From an uncultured Bradyrhizobium sp. (GTDB lineage: Bacteria; Pseudomonadota; Alphaproteobacteria; Rhizobiales; Xanthobacteraceae), in contig NZ_CAKZHY010000165.1 in NCBI RefSeq assembly GCF_936928535.1, forward strand, positions 38,307-102,306: a stretch of DNA of 64,000 bases, read 5' to 3'. Below the pieces are notes generated by a model. The model searched no databases. It was not told where the DNA came from and saw nothing but the letters and a program-made list of their open reading frames with translations. Of this stretch, positions 7,663 through 15,578 are shown in pieces (the first letter of the stretch is position 1; the number at the start of each line of letters is the position of its first letter). The translations under genes were made by a program, and so were the position numbers.

Positions 7663-8738
7663 TGCTGTATCACCAACTCCGGGGGACGCCGGAGCGACCT
7701 CGGCAAATCCGGCCCGGTTCCGAGGCGCATCACGATGTCGGGGCGCCGTTCGCCCAGCCCGAGTGATGCCGCGAATTGCCCTCGCAGCGCCGTCACCTCG
7801 ACCGGTTGGTTGACGAAGGAATATTTGAGGCCGAGCGCGGTTGCCTGCAAACCGAAACGCTGGCAGGCGCGGCCGACCGCGATCCAGTCCGCCTTGTCGC
7901 TGCGATCGGCTGCGAGCACGACAACGCCCGCAGAGCTGTCGAGCTCATCGCGGTACTTCTTGTTTTCCCCGTCCTCGGTGAAGAAAAGCCTCAGCAGCGG
8001 CCGGGCAATCCATGCGGGCAGCGATGGATTTCCCGAGACACGCGAGAACAGACCGTCCATCGTTGCAAGCGCATCGGTCTCATTGAACCGCATCCAGCTC
8101 ACGAGCTCGCGCATGAAGGCCGGATCACGCATCTGTACCGAATTGCCTTCGAGCACATAGTCGGTCACCTTCTTGATTGCGTTGCGGTCGGTCATCAGGA
8201 TCGCGGCGACGCCGGGTTCGCGGCAGGCGTTCTCGAGCTGATGCAGGATTTCGGGCGCGGCCGGCCTGCCGTCGAACACCGCGCGTGTGCATTGCCTGAC
8301 CGGAATTGCGTCAGCCAGCGCCGATGCTGCCGGCGGAGCTTGCTCGAGCGCGACCACGATCCGCTCGCCATCGAATAAGGAGCTGGCGCGCCAGCCCAGC
8401 GCTGAAGCGGCGAGGCTGAGATTTTCGGCGGCGCATCCGAGACTGACGTAGAGGTGATGATCGTCGGGGTCGACGGCCGGACAGCGGCGCTTGAAGTCGG
8501 GCGCAATCGCGATCTCGTTGCCGTCAGCGGAAAACATCCAGGGCTGCGTGTTGTGGCTGTTGGCCGCAAGCGTCGCAAAACGCACGAGCTCGCGGTCCCG
8601 CGGCGCCGGTCTCAGCGGGGCGCGTGACGTCTCGACGGCCTCGTCGTAAGTCATGCCGGCCGCACCGGCAGGAAGGCCGCAGGCGGTCGCCGCAGAAAGC
8701 CCGAGCGCGGCCGCGATGAACTGTCGTCGATCAACCAC
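7659..8738 (-). CDS. Tat-exported nitroreductase-like FMN protein (Acg family)
   Basis: The 359-residue protein begins at a GTG with a twin-arginine signal (DRRQFIAAALGLS) and Ala-rich cleavage region, so it is probably exported folded with its cofactor. The body matches Acg-type nitroreductase-like proteins: SHNTQPWMFS near the flavin site, SLGCAAENLSLAA, and near the C-terminus GRACQRFGLQATALGLKYS. A TTG 12 codons upstream is the only longer start and would bury the Tat motif. The physiological substrate is unknown. It converges with the preceding exported protein gene. Confidence 0.75.
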   Translation of the reverse strand: MVDRRQFIAAALGLSAATACGLPAGAAGMTYDEAVETSRAPLRPAPRDRELVRFATLAANSHNTQPWMFSADGNEIAIAPDFKRRCPAVDPDDHHLYVSLGCAAENLSLAASALGWRASSLFDGERIVVALEQAPPAASALADAIPVRQCTRAVFDGRPAAPEILHQLENACREPGVAAILMTDRNAIKKVTDYVLEGNSVQMRDPAFMRELVSWMRFNETDALATMDGLFSRVSGNPSLPAWIARPLLRLFFTEDGENKKYRDELDSSAGVVVLAADRSDKADWIAVGRACQRFGLQATALGLKYSFVNQPVEVTALRGQFAASLGLGERRPDIVMRLGTGPDLPRSLRRPPELVIQH

Positions 8739-8862
8739 AAATATCTGCTCGGCAGTCCGAAAGCCCAAGACCAAGCCAAGGACGCTTCTAGCGCCGGCAA
8801 GGAACAGGGCGATTGAGCAGAATCAACAATGGAACGTGCTGGCTCGATCCCGAAGTCGCGCC

Positions 8863-10110
8863 CTACCGGGTAAAGCGCGCGACGATCTCGACATGGGGTG
8901 TGTGGCGGAATTGATCGACCGGAACGACACCCTCGATCCTGTAACCGCCATCGATCAGCAGTCGTGCGTCGCGCGCGAAGGTGGCGACGTTGCAGGAGAC
9001 TGCGATCACCACGGGCACCTTGCTCGCGGCGAGCTTCACCGCCTGGGCCTGTGCGCCCTGGCGCGGCGGATCGAACACCACGGCATCGAAATCGCGCAGC
9101 TCCGGTGGCACCAGCGGACGGCGGAACAGGTCACGCGGCTCGGCCTTGATCGGCTTCAGGCCCGGCGTGCGTGCGGCTTTGGCGAGCGCGGCGACGGCGC
9201 CGGCATCGCTGTCATAGGCGGTGAGGCGGGCCTTTTCGGCAAGCCTGAGCGCAAACGGGCCGACACCGCAGAAGAGGTCGAGGACCTCCTTCGCCTTGCC
9301 GACGCGCTCGGCGACGAGTGAAGCAAGCGTCTCTTCACCGGCCACCGTGGCCTGCAGGAACGAGCCCGGCGGCAGCGTCACCTCCGCGCGGCCCATCTTC
9401 ACCATCGGCGGCATGCGTTGCAGCACCAGCTCGCCATGCCGCGTCAGCCGCGCCAGACGATGTTCCTCGGCGATGCGTGACAGTGCCGTGACCAGGGGTG
9501 TCGGCAGCGGGCCGGAGCCGCGCACGTCGATGTCGAGGCCGTTGGCGGTGGCCGTGACCTGGATATCGAGCGGCTTGGTCACCGGCATTTTCGACGTCAG
9601 CGGCTCGGCGAGCGCCCAGGCGGCATCGAGCGCGCCTTCCAGCGCGGGATCGAGGATCGGGCAACGGTCGATCGGGATGACGTCATGCGAGCTTGTCGCG
9701 GAGAAGCCGACCTTGAGCACGTCGTGCGTGCCGAAGCGGGCGTGCAGCGTGACGCGCCTGCGCCCGGCGCCATGCGCGTCGACCAGCGGTGCCACCTCGC
9801 ACTCGATGCCGGCCTGCGCCAGCGTCTCGACTACGATGTTGCGTTTCCAGGCCTGATAGGGCTCCGCCGCCCAATGCTGGATCGCACAGCCGCCGCAGAC
9901 GCCGAAATGCGGGCAGAACGGTTCGATGCGCTCCGGACTCGCGACATCCACGGCCAGCAGCTTGCGACGATCCGGATGATGGCCGGCGACGTGATCGACC
10001 TCGACGCTCTCGCCGCCAAGCGTGTAGGGCACATAGACCGCATCGCCCGTCCCAAGCGAGACGCCGTCGCCGCGATGGCCGACATGATCGATCGTGAGCC
10101 GTTCAACCAC
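8863..10110 (-). CDS. TrmA/RumA-family RNA (uracil-5-)-methyltransferase
   Basis: The 415-residue protein methylates a uridine in RNA, probably 23S rRNA. It has an N-terminal TRAM-like part (VERLTIDHVGHRGDGV) and a [4Fe-4S] cysteine set in CPHFGVCGGC plus the later DRCPIL. The SAM-binding motif is DLFCGVGPFAL, followed by DPPRQGA and the catalytic-Cys motif VSCNVATFARD. I chose the GTG at 10110, which overlaps the end of tlyA by 8 bp and fits the family length; an earlier start would add a non-homologous tail. It forms an RNA-modification operon with tlyA. Confidence 0.88.
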   Translation of the reverse strand: MVERLTIDHVGHRGDGVSLGTGDAVYVPYTLGGESVEVDHVAGHHPDRRKLLAVDVASPERIEPFCPHFGVCGGCAIQHWAAEPYQAWKRNIVVETLAQAGIECEVAPLVDAHGAGRRRVTLHARFGTHDVLKVGFSATSSHDVIPIDRCPILDPALEGALDAAWALAEPLTSKMPVTKPLDIQVTATANGLDIDVRGSGPLPTPLVTALSRIAEEHRLARLTRHGELVLQRMPPMVKMGRAEVTLPPGSFLQATVAGEETLASLVAERVGKAKEVLDLFCGVGPFALRLAEKARLTAYDSDAGAVAALAKAARTPGLKPIKAEPRDLFRRPLVPPELRDFDAVVFDPPRQGAQAQAVKLAASKVPVVIAVSCNVATFARDARLLIDGGYRIEGVVPVDQFRHTPHVEIVARFTR

Positions 10111-10837
10111 GGCGCGCGCCCAGGAAGAATTCGATATTGCCGTCACCGCCCGCGATCGGGGAGGGAAACACCTCGATATCCGTGCAGCCAAGCGAGGCTG
10201 CAAATGCCGAGATGTCGTCGTAGACCTCCCGATGCACCGCGGCGTCGCGGATGATGCCCTTCTTGTTGTGCTTCCTGTCAGCTTCGAATTGCGGCTTGAT
10301 CAGCGCAAGCAGGCTCATCGGTGCGGCCGCGAGCGACAGCGCGACCGGCAGCACGGTCTTCAGCGAGATGAAACTGACGTCGATCACGACGACGTCGGGC
10401 CGCGCCGGCAGGCGCTTGCCTTCATAGGCGCGAATGTCGGTCTCCTCCATCGACACGATCTTGGGATGACCGCGCAGCGAGGTGTGCAACTGGCTGGTGC
10501 CGACATCGACGGCGAAGACCAGGCTCGCGCCGTTTGCCAGCAGCACCTCGGTGAAGCCACCGGTAGAGGCGCCGACATCGAGGCAAACGTGATCTTCGAT
10601 GTCGATCGGATAACGCTCCAGCGCGCCGGCAAGCTTGACGCCGCCACGCGAAACGTAGGGATGGGCCGGCTCGGCCTGGATCACCGCGTCCTCGGCTATC
10701 GTCTCCGATGGCTTTGAAACCTGCTTGTCATCGGCCGTGACGAGCCCGGCCTCGATCGCCGCGCGCGCCCGCGCCCGGCTCTCGAACAGGCCGCGTTCGA
10801 CCAGCAGAACATCCGCGCGCTTGCGGGCAGGGGACAT
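10103..10837 (-). CDS. tlyA: TlyA-family rRNA 2'-O-methyltransferase
   Basis: The 244-residue protein has an N-terminal S4 RNA-binding domain (RADVLLVERGLFESRARARAAI) and a C-terminal FtsJ-like methyltransferase domain. The SAM site is CLDVGASTGGFTEVLL, and the catalytic region includes IDVSFISL and LIKPQFE. Homologues methylate 16S and 23S rRNA cytidines. It is followed by the overlapping RumA-like gene. Its position near dxs and xseB is common in alphaproteobacteria. Confidence 0.92.
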   Translation of the reverse strand: MSPARKRADVLLVERGLFESRARARAAIEAGLVTADDKQVSKPSETIAEDAVIQAEPAHPYVSRGGVKLAGALERYPIDIEDHVCLDVGASTGGFTEVLLANGASLVFAVDVGTSQLHTSLRGHPKIVSMEETDIRAYEGKRLPARPDVVVIDVSFISLKTVLPVALSLAAAPMSLLALIKPQFEADRKHNKKGIIRDAAVHREVYDDISAFAASLGCTDIEVFPSPIAGGDGNIEFFLGARRG

Positions 10838-10935
10838 GATCTCTCCGAAAGACGATCTTCTTAAGTGAGCATGATCTTATCGGAAAACCGCTGCACACTT
10901 TGCGCTAACGCGGCCCTGCGGGTCCGGACCATGCT

Positions 10936-11490
10936 CTATGTAGCGATCAATCGCGCGGCCGCCATCCGGACGCAAGTCTCGAACGCGGCGAGATCGTGCC
11001 AGACGTCGATCGGCTGTGCGGCCGGCGTCACCAGCGGGCAGCCATGCAGCTCCAGCGCGTGGATCATCATGAGGTTGTCGACGAGACCGAAATCCTCGAC
11101 CGTCAGGCCCTGCGCATCGACCAGCCGGCCATCTTCGGAGGTGACGGTCATGAAGCGGCTGACGCGGTCGGCATAGATGGCGGGATCGTTGGAGTAAGCG
11201 AGGCAGAGTTTGCGGCGGCCAGCCATGTAGCCGAGCTCGTAGACGGTACCGGGGTCGGCGCCGGCGCCGCGGAACGGAGTGAGATTGGCGATGATGGCGT
11301 CGGCCCCGTCCATCATGGCCTCATTGCCGCAAAAAATCTGCCGCGAGGCGTCGGAGGCGGTGAGGTCGACCGTGTTGTCGAGGGGATAGAGGCCGGTGAG
11401 CCCGTGCGCCGCGCAGATCGCGGCCTTGCAGCGGCCGATCTCGACGGCATCCGGCAGGAACACGTCGGGACCTGCCAGATAGATTCTCAT
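10936..11490 (-). CDS. Nucleoside 2-deoxyribosyltransferase family protein
   Basis: The 184-residue cytoplasmic protein matches the family that transfers deoxyribose between bases or hydrolyses N-glycosidic bonds. Visible features are IYLAGPDVF at the N-terminus, the catalytic-Glu region with NEAMMDGADAIIANLTPFRG, and DPGTVYELGYMAG, which binds the sugar. It sits alone between tlyA and dxs, with a palindromic repeat behind its start. The true substrate cannot be read from sequence. Confidence 0.85.
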   Translation of the reverse strand: MRIYLAGPDVFLPDAVEIGRCKAAICAAHGLTGLYPLDNTVDLTASDASRQIFCGNEAMMDGADAIIANLTPFRGAGADPGTVYELGYMAGRRKLCLAYSNDPAIYADRVSRFMTVTSEDGRLVDAQGLTVEDFGLVDNLMMIHALELHGCPLVTPAAQPIDVWHDLAAFETCVRMAAARLIAT

Positions 11491-11544
11491 GGGTGATTGC
11501 TTCAGAGAAATTGGGTGAGCTACCAGCCGCGGCGAAAGCTGCGC

Positions 11545-11662
11545 TCCCTCTCCCGCTTGCGGGGGAGGGTCGGGGAGGGGGTGTCTCCGCAGGCGAGAAC
11601 CCCCAAGAGGAGAAAACCCTCACCCGACGCTTCGCGTCGACCTCTCCCGCAAGCGGGAGAGG
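11545..11662. repeat. Palindromic intergenic repeat, family A (copy 1)
   Basis: Inverted arms CCTCTCCCGCTTGCGGG and CCCGCAAGCGGGAGAGG bound an element of about 118 bp with a central AAAACCCTCACCCGACGCTTCGCG-like segment. A second copy of the same design lies at 17275-17420. Such elements are widespread between genes in rhizobia and fold into long hairpins in RNA. This one lies between dxs and the deoxyribosyltransferase gene. Confidence 0.75.
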
Positions 11663-11673
11663 TGAACTCACTA

Positions 11674-13614
11674 TCAGGCCAGCTTGACTGTCTCGGTCTT
11701 CACGTCCTTGCCGAGGGCTTCGAACACCTTGGCGACGATGCCCTTGGCGTCGAGACCGGCGCGGGCGTACATCGCGGCCGGCGTGTCGTGATCCTGGAAC
11801 ACGTCGGGCAGCACCATCGTGCGGAACTTGACCATGCCGGTGTCGAGCACGCCCTGATCGGTCAGGAACTGCGCGACATGCGAGCCGAAGCCGCCGACCG
11901 AGCCTTCTTCCACCGTGATCAGCACGTCGTGGTCGCGGGCCAGCTTGAGCACCAGCTCGGTGTCGAGCGGCTTCATGAAGCGCGCGTCGGCAATCGAGGT
12001 CGAGAGACCGTGGGCGGCGAGCTCGTCGGCCGCCTTCTCGCATTCGGCCAGACGCGTGCCGAACGAGAGCAGGGCGATCTTGTTGCCCTGGCGGATCATG
12101 CGGCCCTTGCCGATCTCGAGCGGGATGCCGATCTCGGGCATCTCGATGCCGCGGCCTTCGCCGCGCGGATAGCGCAGCGAGCTCGGACGGTCATTGATGG
12201 CAACCTGGGTCGCCACCATGTGCACGAGCTCGGCTTCATCGGCAGCCGCCATGATCACCATGTTCGGCAGACAGCCGAGATAGGCGTTGTCGAACGAGCC
12301 GGCATGCGTCGCACCGTCGGCGCCGACGAGGCCGGCGCGGTCGATGGCGAAGCGCACGGGCAGGTTCTGGATCGCGACGTCGTGGACGATCTGGTCGTAG
12401 CCGCGCTGCAGGAAGGTCGAGTAGATCGCGCAGAACGGCTTGTAGCCTTCGGTCGCAAGACCGGCGGCGAAGGTCACCGCGTGCTGCTCGGCGATGCCGA
12501 CGTCGAAGGTGCGGTCGGGGAAGGCCTTGTTGAAGATGTCGACGCCGGTGCCCGACGGCATCGCCGCGGTGATGGCGACGATCTTGTCGTCCTTCTGCGC
12601 TTCCTTGACGAGGCTCTGGCCGAACACGTTCTGGTAGGCCGGCGCATTCGGCTTGGCCTTGGCTTGCGTGCCGGTGGCGACGTCGAACTTGACGACGGCG
12701 TGGTACTTGTCGGCGGAGGCTTCCGCCGGGCCGTAGCCCTTGCCCTTCTGCGTCACGACGTGGACCAGGATCGGGCCGGTCTCCATGTCGCGCACGTTCT
12801 TCAGCACGGGCAGCAGATGGTCGAGATTATGGCCGTCGATCGGGCCGACGTAATAGAAGCCGAGCTCCTCGAACAGCGTGCCGCCGTCCATCATGAAGCC
12901 GCGGGAATATTCCTCGACGCGGTTGGCGCGGTTGGCAAGGATCTTGGGAAGGCGCTTGTTGATCTGCTTGGCCGCCTCGCGCAGCGTGCGGTAGGTCTTG
13001 CCCGAGTAGAGCCGCGACAGATAGGCGCTCATGGCGCCGACCGGAGGCGCGATCGACATGTCGTTGTCGTTGAGGATCACGATCAGGCGCGAGTTCATGG
13101 CGCCGGCATTGTTCATGGCTTCATAGGCCATGCCAGCCGACATCGCACCGTCACCGATCACGGCGATAACGTTGTTCTTGCCGCCGGCGAGGTCGCGGGC
13201 GACGGCCATGCCGAGACCGGCGGAGATCGAGGTCGATGAATGCGCGGCACCGAACGGATCGTAATCGCTCTCGCTGCGCTTGGTGAAGCCGGACAGGCCA
13301 CCGCCGGTGCGCAGCGTGCGGATGCGGTCGCGGCGTCCGGTGAGGATCTTGTGCGGATAGGCCTGATGGCCGACATCCCAGATCAGCCGGTCGCGCGGCG
13401 TGTCGAAAACGTAATGGATCGCGGTGGTGAGCTCGACCACGCCGAGGCCCGCGCCGAAGTGACCACCGGTCACCGAGACGGCATCGATGGTCTCCTGACG
13501 CAGCTCGTCGGCGACCTGGCGAACTTGCTCGATCTTGAGCTTGCGCAGGTCTTCCGGCGTCTTGATGGTGTCGAGCAGCGGCGTTTTACTGTATGCGTTC
13601 ACGGCGATTTCCAA
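11674..13614 (-). CDS. dxs: 1-deoxy-D-xylulose-5-phosphate synthase
   Basis: The 646-residue enzyme condenses pyruvate and glyceraldehyde 3-phosphate, the first step of the MEP isoprenoid pathway. It has the family length and motifs: WDVGHQAYPHKILTGR, the thiamine-diphosphate motif GDGAMSAGMAYEAMNNAG, AEQHAVTFAAGLA and the C-terminal transketolase domain. ATG at 13614 is used; a GTG four codons in (VNAYSKTPLL) is possible. In many alphaproteobacteria xseB, ispA and dxs are contiguous; here 571 bp without ispA lie between xseB and dxs. Confidence 0.95.
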   Translation of the reverse strand: MEIAVNAYSKTPLLDTIKTPEDLRKLKIEQVRQVADELRQETIDAVSVTGGHFGAGLGVVELTTAIHYVFDTPRDRLIWDVGHQAYPHKILTGRRDRIRTLRTGGGLSGFTKRSESDYDPFGAAHSSTSISAGLGMAVARDLAGGKNNVIAVIGDGAMSAGMAYEAMNNAGAMNSRLIVILNDNDMSIAPPVGAMSAYLSRLYSGKTYRTLREAAKQINKRLPKILANRANRVEEYSRGFMMDGGTLFEELGFYYVGPIDGHNLDHLLPVLKNVRDMETGPILVHVVTQKGKGYGPAEASADKYHAVVKFDVATGTQAKAKPNAPAYQNVFGQSLVKEAQKDDKIVAITAAMPSGTGVDIFNKAFPDRTFDVGIAEQHAVTFAAGLATEGYKPFCAIYSTFLQRGYDQIVHDVAIQNLPVRFAIDRAGLVGADGATHAGSFDNAYLGCLPNMVIMAAADEAELVHMVATQVAINDRPSSLRYPRGEGRGIEMPEIGIPLEIGKGRMIRQGNKIALLSFGTRLAECEKAADELAAHGLSTSIADARFMKPLDTELVLKLARDHDVLITVEEGSVGGFGSHVAQFLTDQGVLDTGMVKFRTMVLPDVFQDHDTPAAMYARAGLDAKGIVAKVFEALGKDVKTETVKLA

Positions 13615-14185
13615 TTTGTCAGCGCCGGAAAGTCATTCCGGTGCGCGATGGGTTTGCATAATATCGGCGCAGCGCGAGTCCTTAAACCGTCGGAGCCACC
13701 TGCATGGGGCAAAGCCCCGTCTTCAAGCTTAGGTGAGCTTAAGTGCGCTCCGGTTCAGTCTCTGTGATCCCTGTCACTTAGATCGGCTTCGTCCGTCCCA
13801 GCCAATTTCATCAGCGATTTGAGGCGCTTGTCGTCGGAAATCGGCCCCCACGTCAAGGCTAACAAAAAGCCACACTCCGCGCAGCTTTACACCAAAGCTT
13901 GGGCCAAAGCCAACCCGGCGGACCGATTGCGGGTATGCAGGTGCAACCGGCGGGCCAATTTGGTTAATCCCGGCGCCGGAGCAAAAGTTCCAATCCTGCC
14001 CGGTTCCATGGCAGGATTTTGTGCGGAAAGACAGCGTTTTTGTGGGGATTTCCGGGACGGAAAACGTCGACGCGGGAACTTTTCAGCGGCGGTGCCCCGA
14101 TGCCTGCCCCCGCGGGTGAAAATGAGAGCGTGCGATTCTGAAAAATTGCAGGCGGCCGATGCGCGAGGCGGGTGGCTGCGCGCCC
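13615..14185. other. Intergenic region between xseB and dxs
   Basis: This 571-bp stretch should contain the dxs promoter. No open frame in it looks like a protein, and ispA, often found here in relatives, is absent. A CRP-like dyad (TGTGATCCCTGTCACT, 13763-13778) lies about 150 bp upstream of dxs, but one such match in 571 bp is weak. I see no RNA gene or repeat. Confidence 0.5.
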
Positions 14186-14437
14186 TTACTGCACGTCCAG
14201 CGGCGCCGTGCCGGCGGCCTGGCCACTGGCATCGGTGGTGATCTTGTCGACGCGCGCCTCGGCCTGACGCAACAGCTCCTCGCAACGCCGCTTCAGCGCT
14301 TCGCCGCGCTCGTAGATCGTGACAGATTCCTCGAGCGGCACCTTGCCGTCCTCGAGCCGCTTCACGATCGTTTCGAGTTCCTCGATCGCGCGCTCGAAGG
14401 TGAGCCTGCTGACATCGACTTGAGTGTTTTCGGCCAT
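14186..14437 (-). CDS. xseB: Exodeoxyribonuclease VII small subunit
   Basis: The 83-residue protein is the small subunit of exonuclease VII, which degrades single-stranded DNA together with XseA. The family core is complete: LTFERAIEELETIVKRLEDGKVPLEESV, then YERGEALKRRCEELLRQAEARVDKI. I chose the ATG at 14437, preceded by GGAAACGG; a longer frame to 14473 adds residues without homology. xseA is not in the window. The HDAC-family gene lies upstream in the same direction. Confidence 0.93.
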   Translation of the reverse strand: MAENTQVDVSRLTFERAIEELETIVKRLEDGKVPLEESVTIYERGEALKRRCEELLRQAEARVDKITTDASGQAAGTAPLDVQ

Positions 14438-14510
14438 ATCCGTTTCCGATTGCCCGATTCGCTGCTGCTGCAAAACAGCAGAGTTTTGCGGGCGTAATGT
14501 GGCGGGTGTC

Positions 14511-15440
14511 TCAGGCGCCCATCAGGGCACCGACATGCGCCGTAACAGATTCTTTCAGTCCTTGCAGGTCGTAGCCGCCCTCGAGCACAGAAACAACGCG
14601 TCCCCCGGCGGACTTGTCGGCGAGATCCATCAGCTTGCGCGTCACCCAGGCATAATCCTCCGCGCGCAAATTCAGCGAGGCCAGCGGATCGCGGAAATGC
14701 GCATCGAAGCCGGCCGAGATGATCAGCAGCTCGGGGCTGAACTCGGTCAGGCGCGGCAGGATCAGATTTTCGAACGCGCTGCGGAATTCGGGCCCGCCGT
14801 CTTCGGACGCCAGCGGCGCGTTGACGATGGTGTCGTGATCGCCGCGCTCGCCCTTGGCGCCGGTGCCTGGAAACAGCGGCATCTGGTGGGTCGAGCAGTA
14901 CATCACGGTGGGATCCGACCAGAAGATGTCCTGGGTGCCGTTGCCGTGATGGACGTCGAAATCGACGATGGCCGCGCGCTCGATGCCGTATTTGCGCTGC
15001 GCATGGCGCGCGGCGATCGCGACATTGTCGAAGAAGCAGAAGCCCATCGGCTTGCCGATCTCGGCGTGATGGCCGGGCGGGCGCACCGCCACGAAGGCGT
15101 TGCGGTGCTCGCCGTTCATCACGGCTTCGGTCGCCGCCACCGCGCCGCCGACGCCGCGCATCACCGCCTCCCAGGTGCCGGGGGACATCGAGGTGTCGCC
15201 GTCGAGATAGACCTGACCGCTGCTCGGCGCGATGTGGCGCAGCTCGGTGACGTAATGCTCGTTGTGGCACAGCGTGACGAGATCGAGATCGCCCTCGGGC
15301 GCCAGATCGCGCGCCAGGAACTGAAAGCGCTCGACCGACAGCGCTTCTTCCACCGCACGCAGGCGATCCGGGCGCTCGGGGTGACCCGGCGGCGTGACAT
15401 GGTCGAGGCAGGCCTTGTGGGAAAGGAGAAGCGTGCTCAT
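14511..15440 (-). CDS. Histone-deacetylase-family protein (acetylpolyamine/acetoin-type deacetylase)
   Basis: The 309-residue cytoplasmic protein has the arginase-deacetylase fold and removes acetyl groups from amines or lysines. Zinc and catalytic residues are visible in RPPGHHAE, VDFDVHHGNGTQ and SAGFDAHFRDPLA. The ATG at 15440 (MSTLLLSHKACLDHVTPPGHPERP) gives the family N-terminus. It precedes xseB in the same direction. A perfect FNR/FixK-type dyad lies 125 bp upstream, overlapping the end of the 5'-nucleotidase gene, so low-oxygen control is possible. The substrate is unknown. Confidence 0.9.
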   Translation of the reverse strand: MSTLLLSHKACLDHVTPPGHPERPDRLRAVEEALSVERFQFLARDLAPEGDLDLVTLCHNEHYVTELRHIAPSSGQVYLDGDTSMSPGTWEAVMRGVGGAVAATEAVMNGEHRNAFVAVRPPGHHAEIGKPMGFCFFDNVAIAARHAQRKYGIERAAIVDFDVHHGNGTQDIFWSDPTVMYCSTHQMPLFPGTGAKGERGDHDTIVNAPLASEDGGPEFRSAFENLILPRLTEFSPELLIISAGFDAHFRDPLASLNLRAEDYAWVTRKLMDLADKSAGGRVVSVLEGGYDLQGLKESVTAHVGALMGA

Positions 15441-15564
15441 CAGGTCGGCCTCAGTGAGATGCGAACTCTCGGCGTCGCTTGGCGCATCCGGCGCCAAAAC
15501 GCAATGTAAAACCCAATCTAGGCGTTCTCGGGGGAATGGCAAAGGGCCGCCCGTTCGGGCTCGT

Positions 15565-15578
15565 TTGATCCAGATCAA
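15565..15578. promoter_or_regulatory. FNR/FixK-type box upstream of the HDAC-family gene
   Basis: TTGATCCAGATCAA is a perfect TTGAT-N4-ATCAA dyad. It lies 125 bp upstream of the deacetylase start and overlaps the stop codon of the 5'-nucleotidase gene. If the usual activator spacing applies, transcription would start near 15530. Placement is plausible, but the overlap with coding sequence lowers certainty. Confidence 0.45.

Noticed and set aside
13763..13778. CRP-like dyad TGTGATCCCTGTCACT upstream of dxs
   Set aside because: Single match with no supporting context; such dyads occur by chance in a gap this long.
14461..14486. CTGCTG-CAAAA-CAGCAG hairpin followed by TTTT between xseB and the HDAC-family gene
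   Set aside because: The T-run lies on the plus strand, but both flanking genes read on the minus strand, so it cannot end either transcript.
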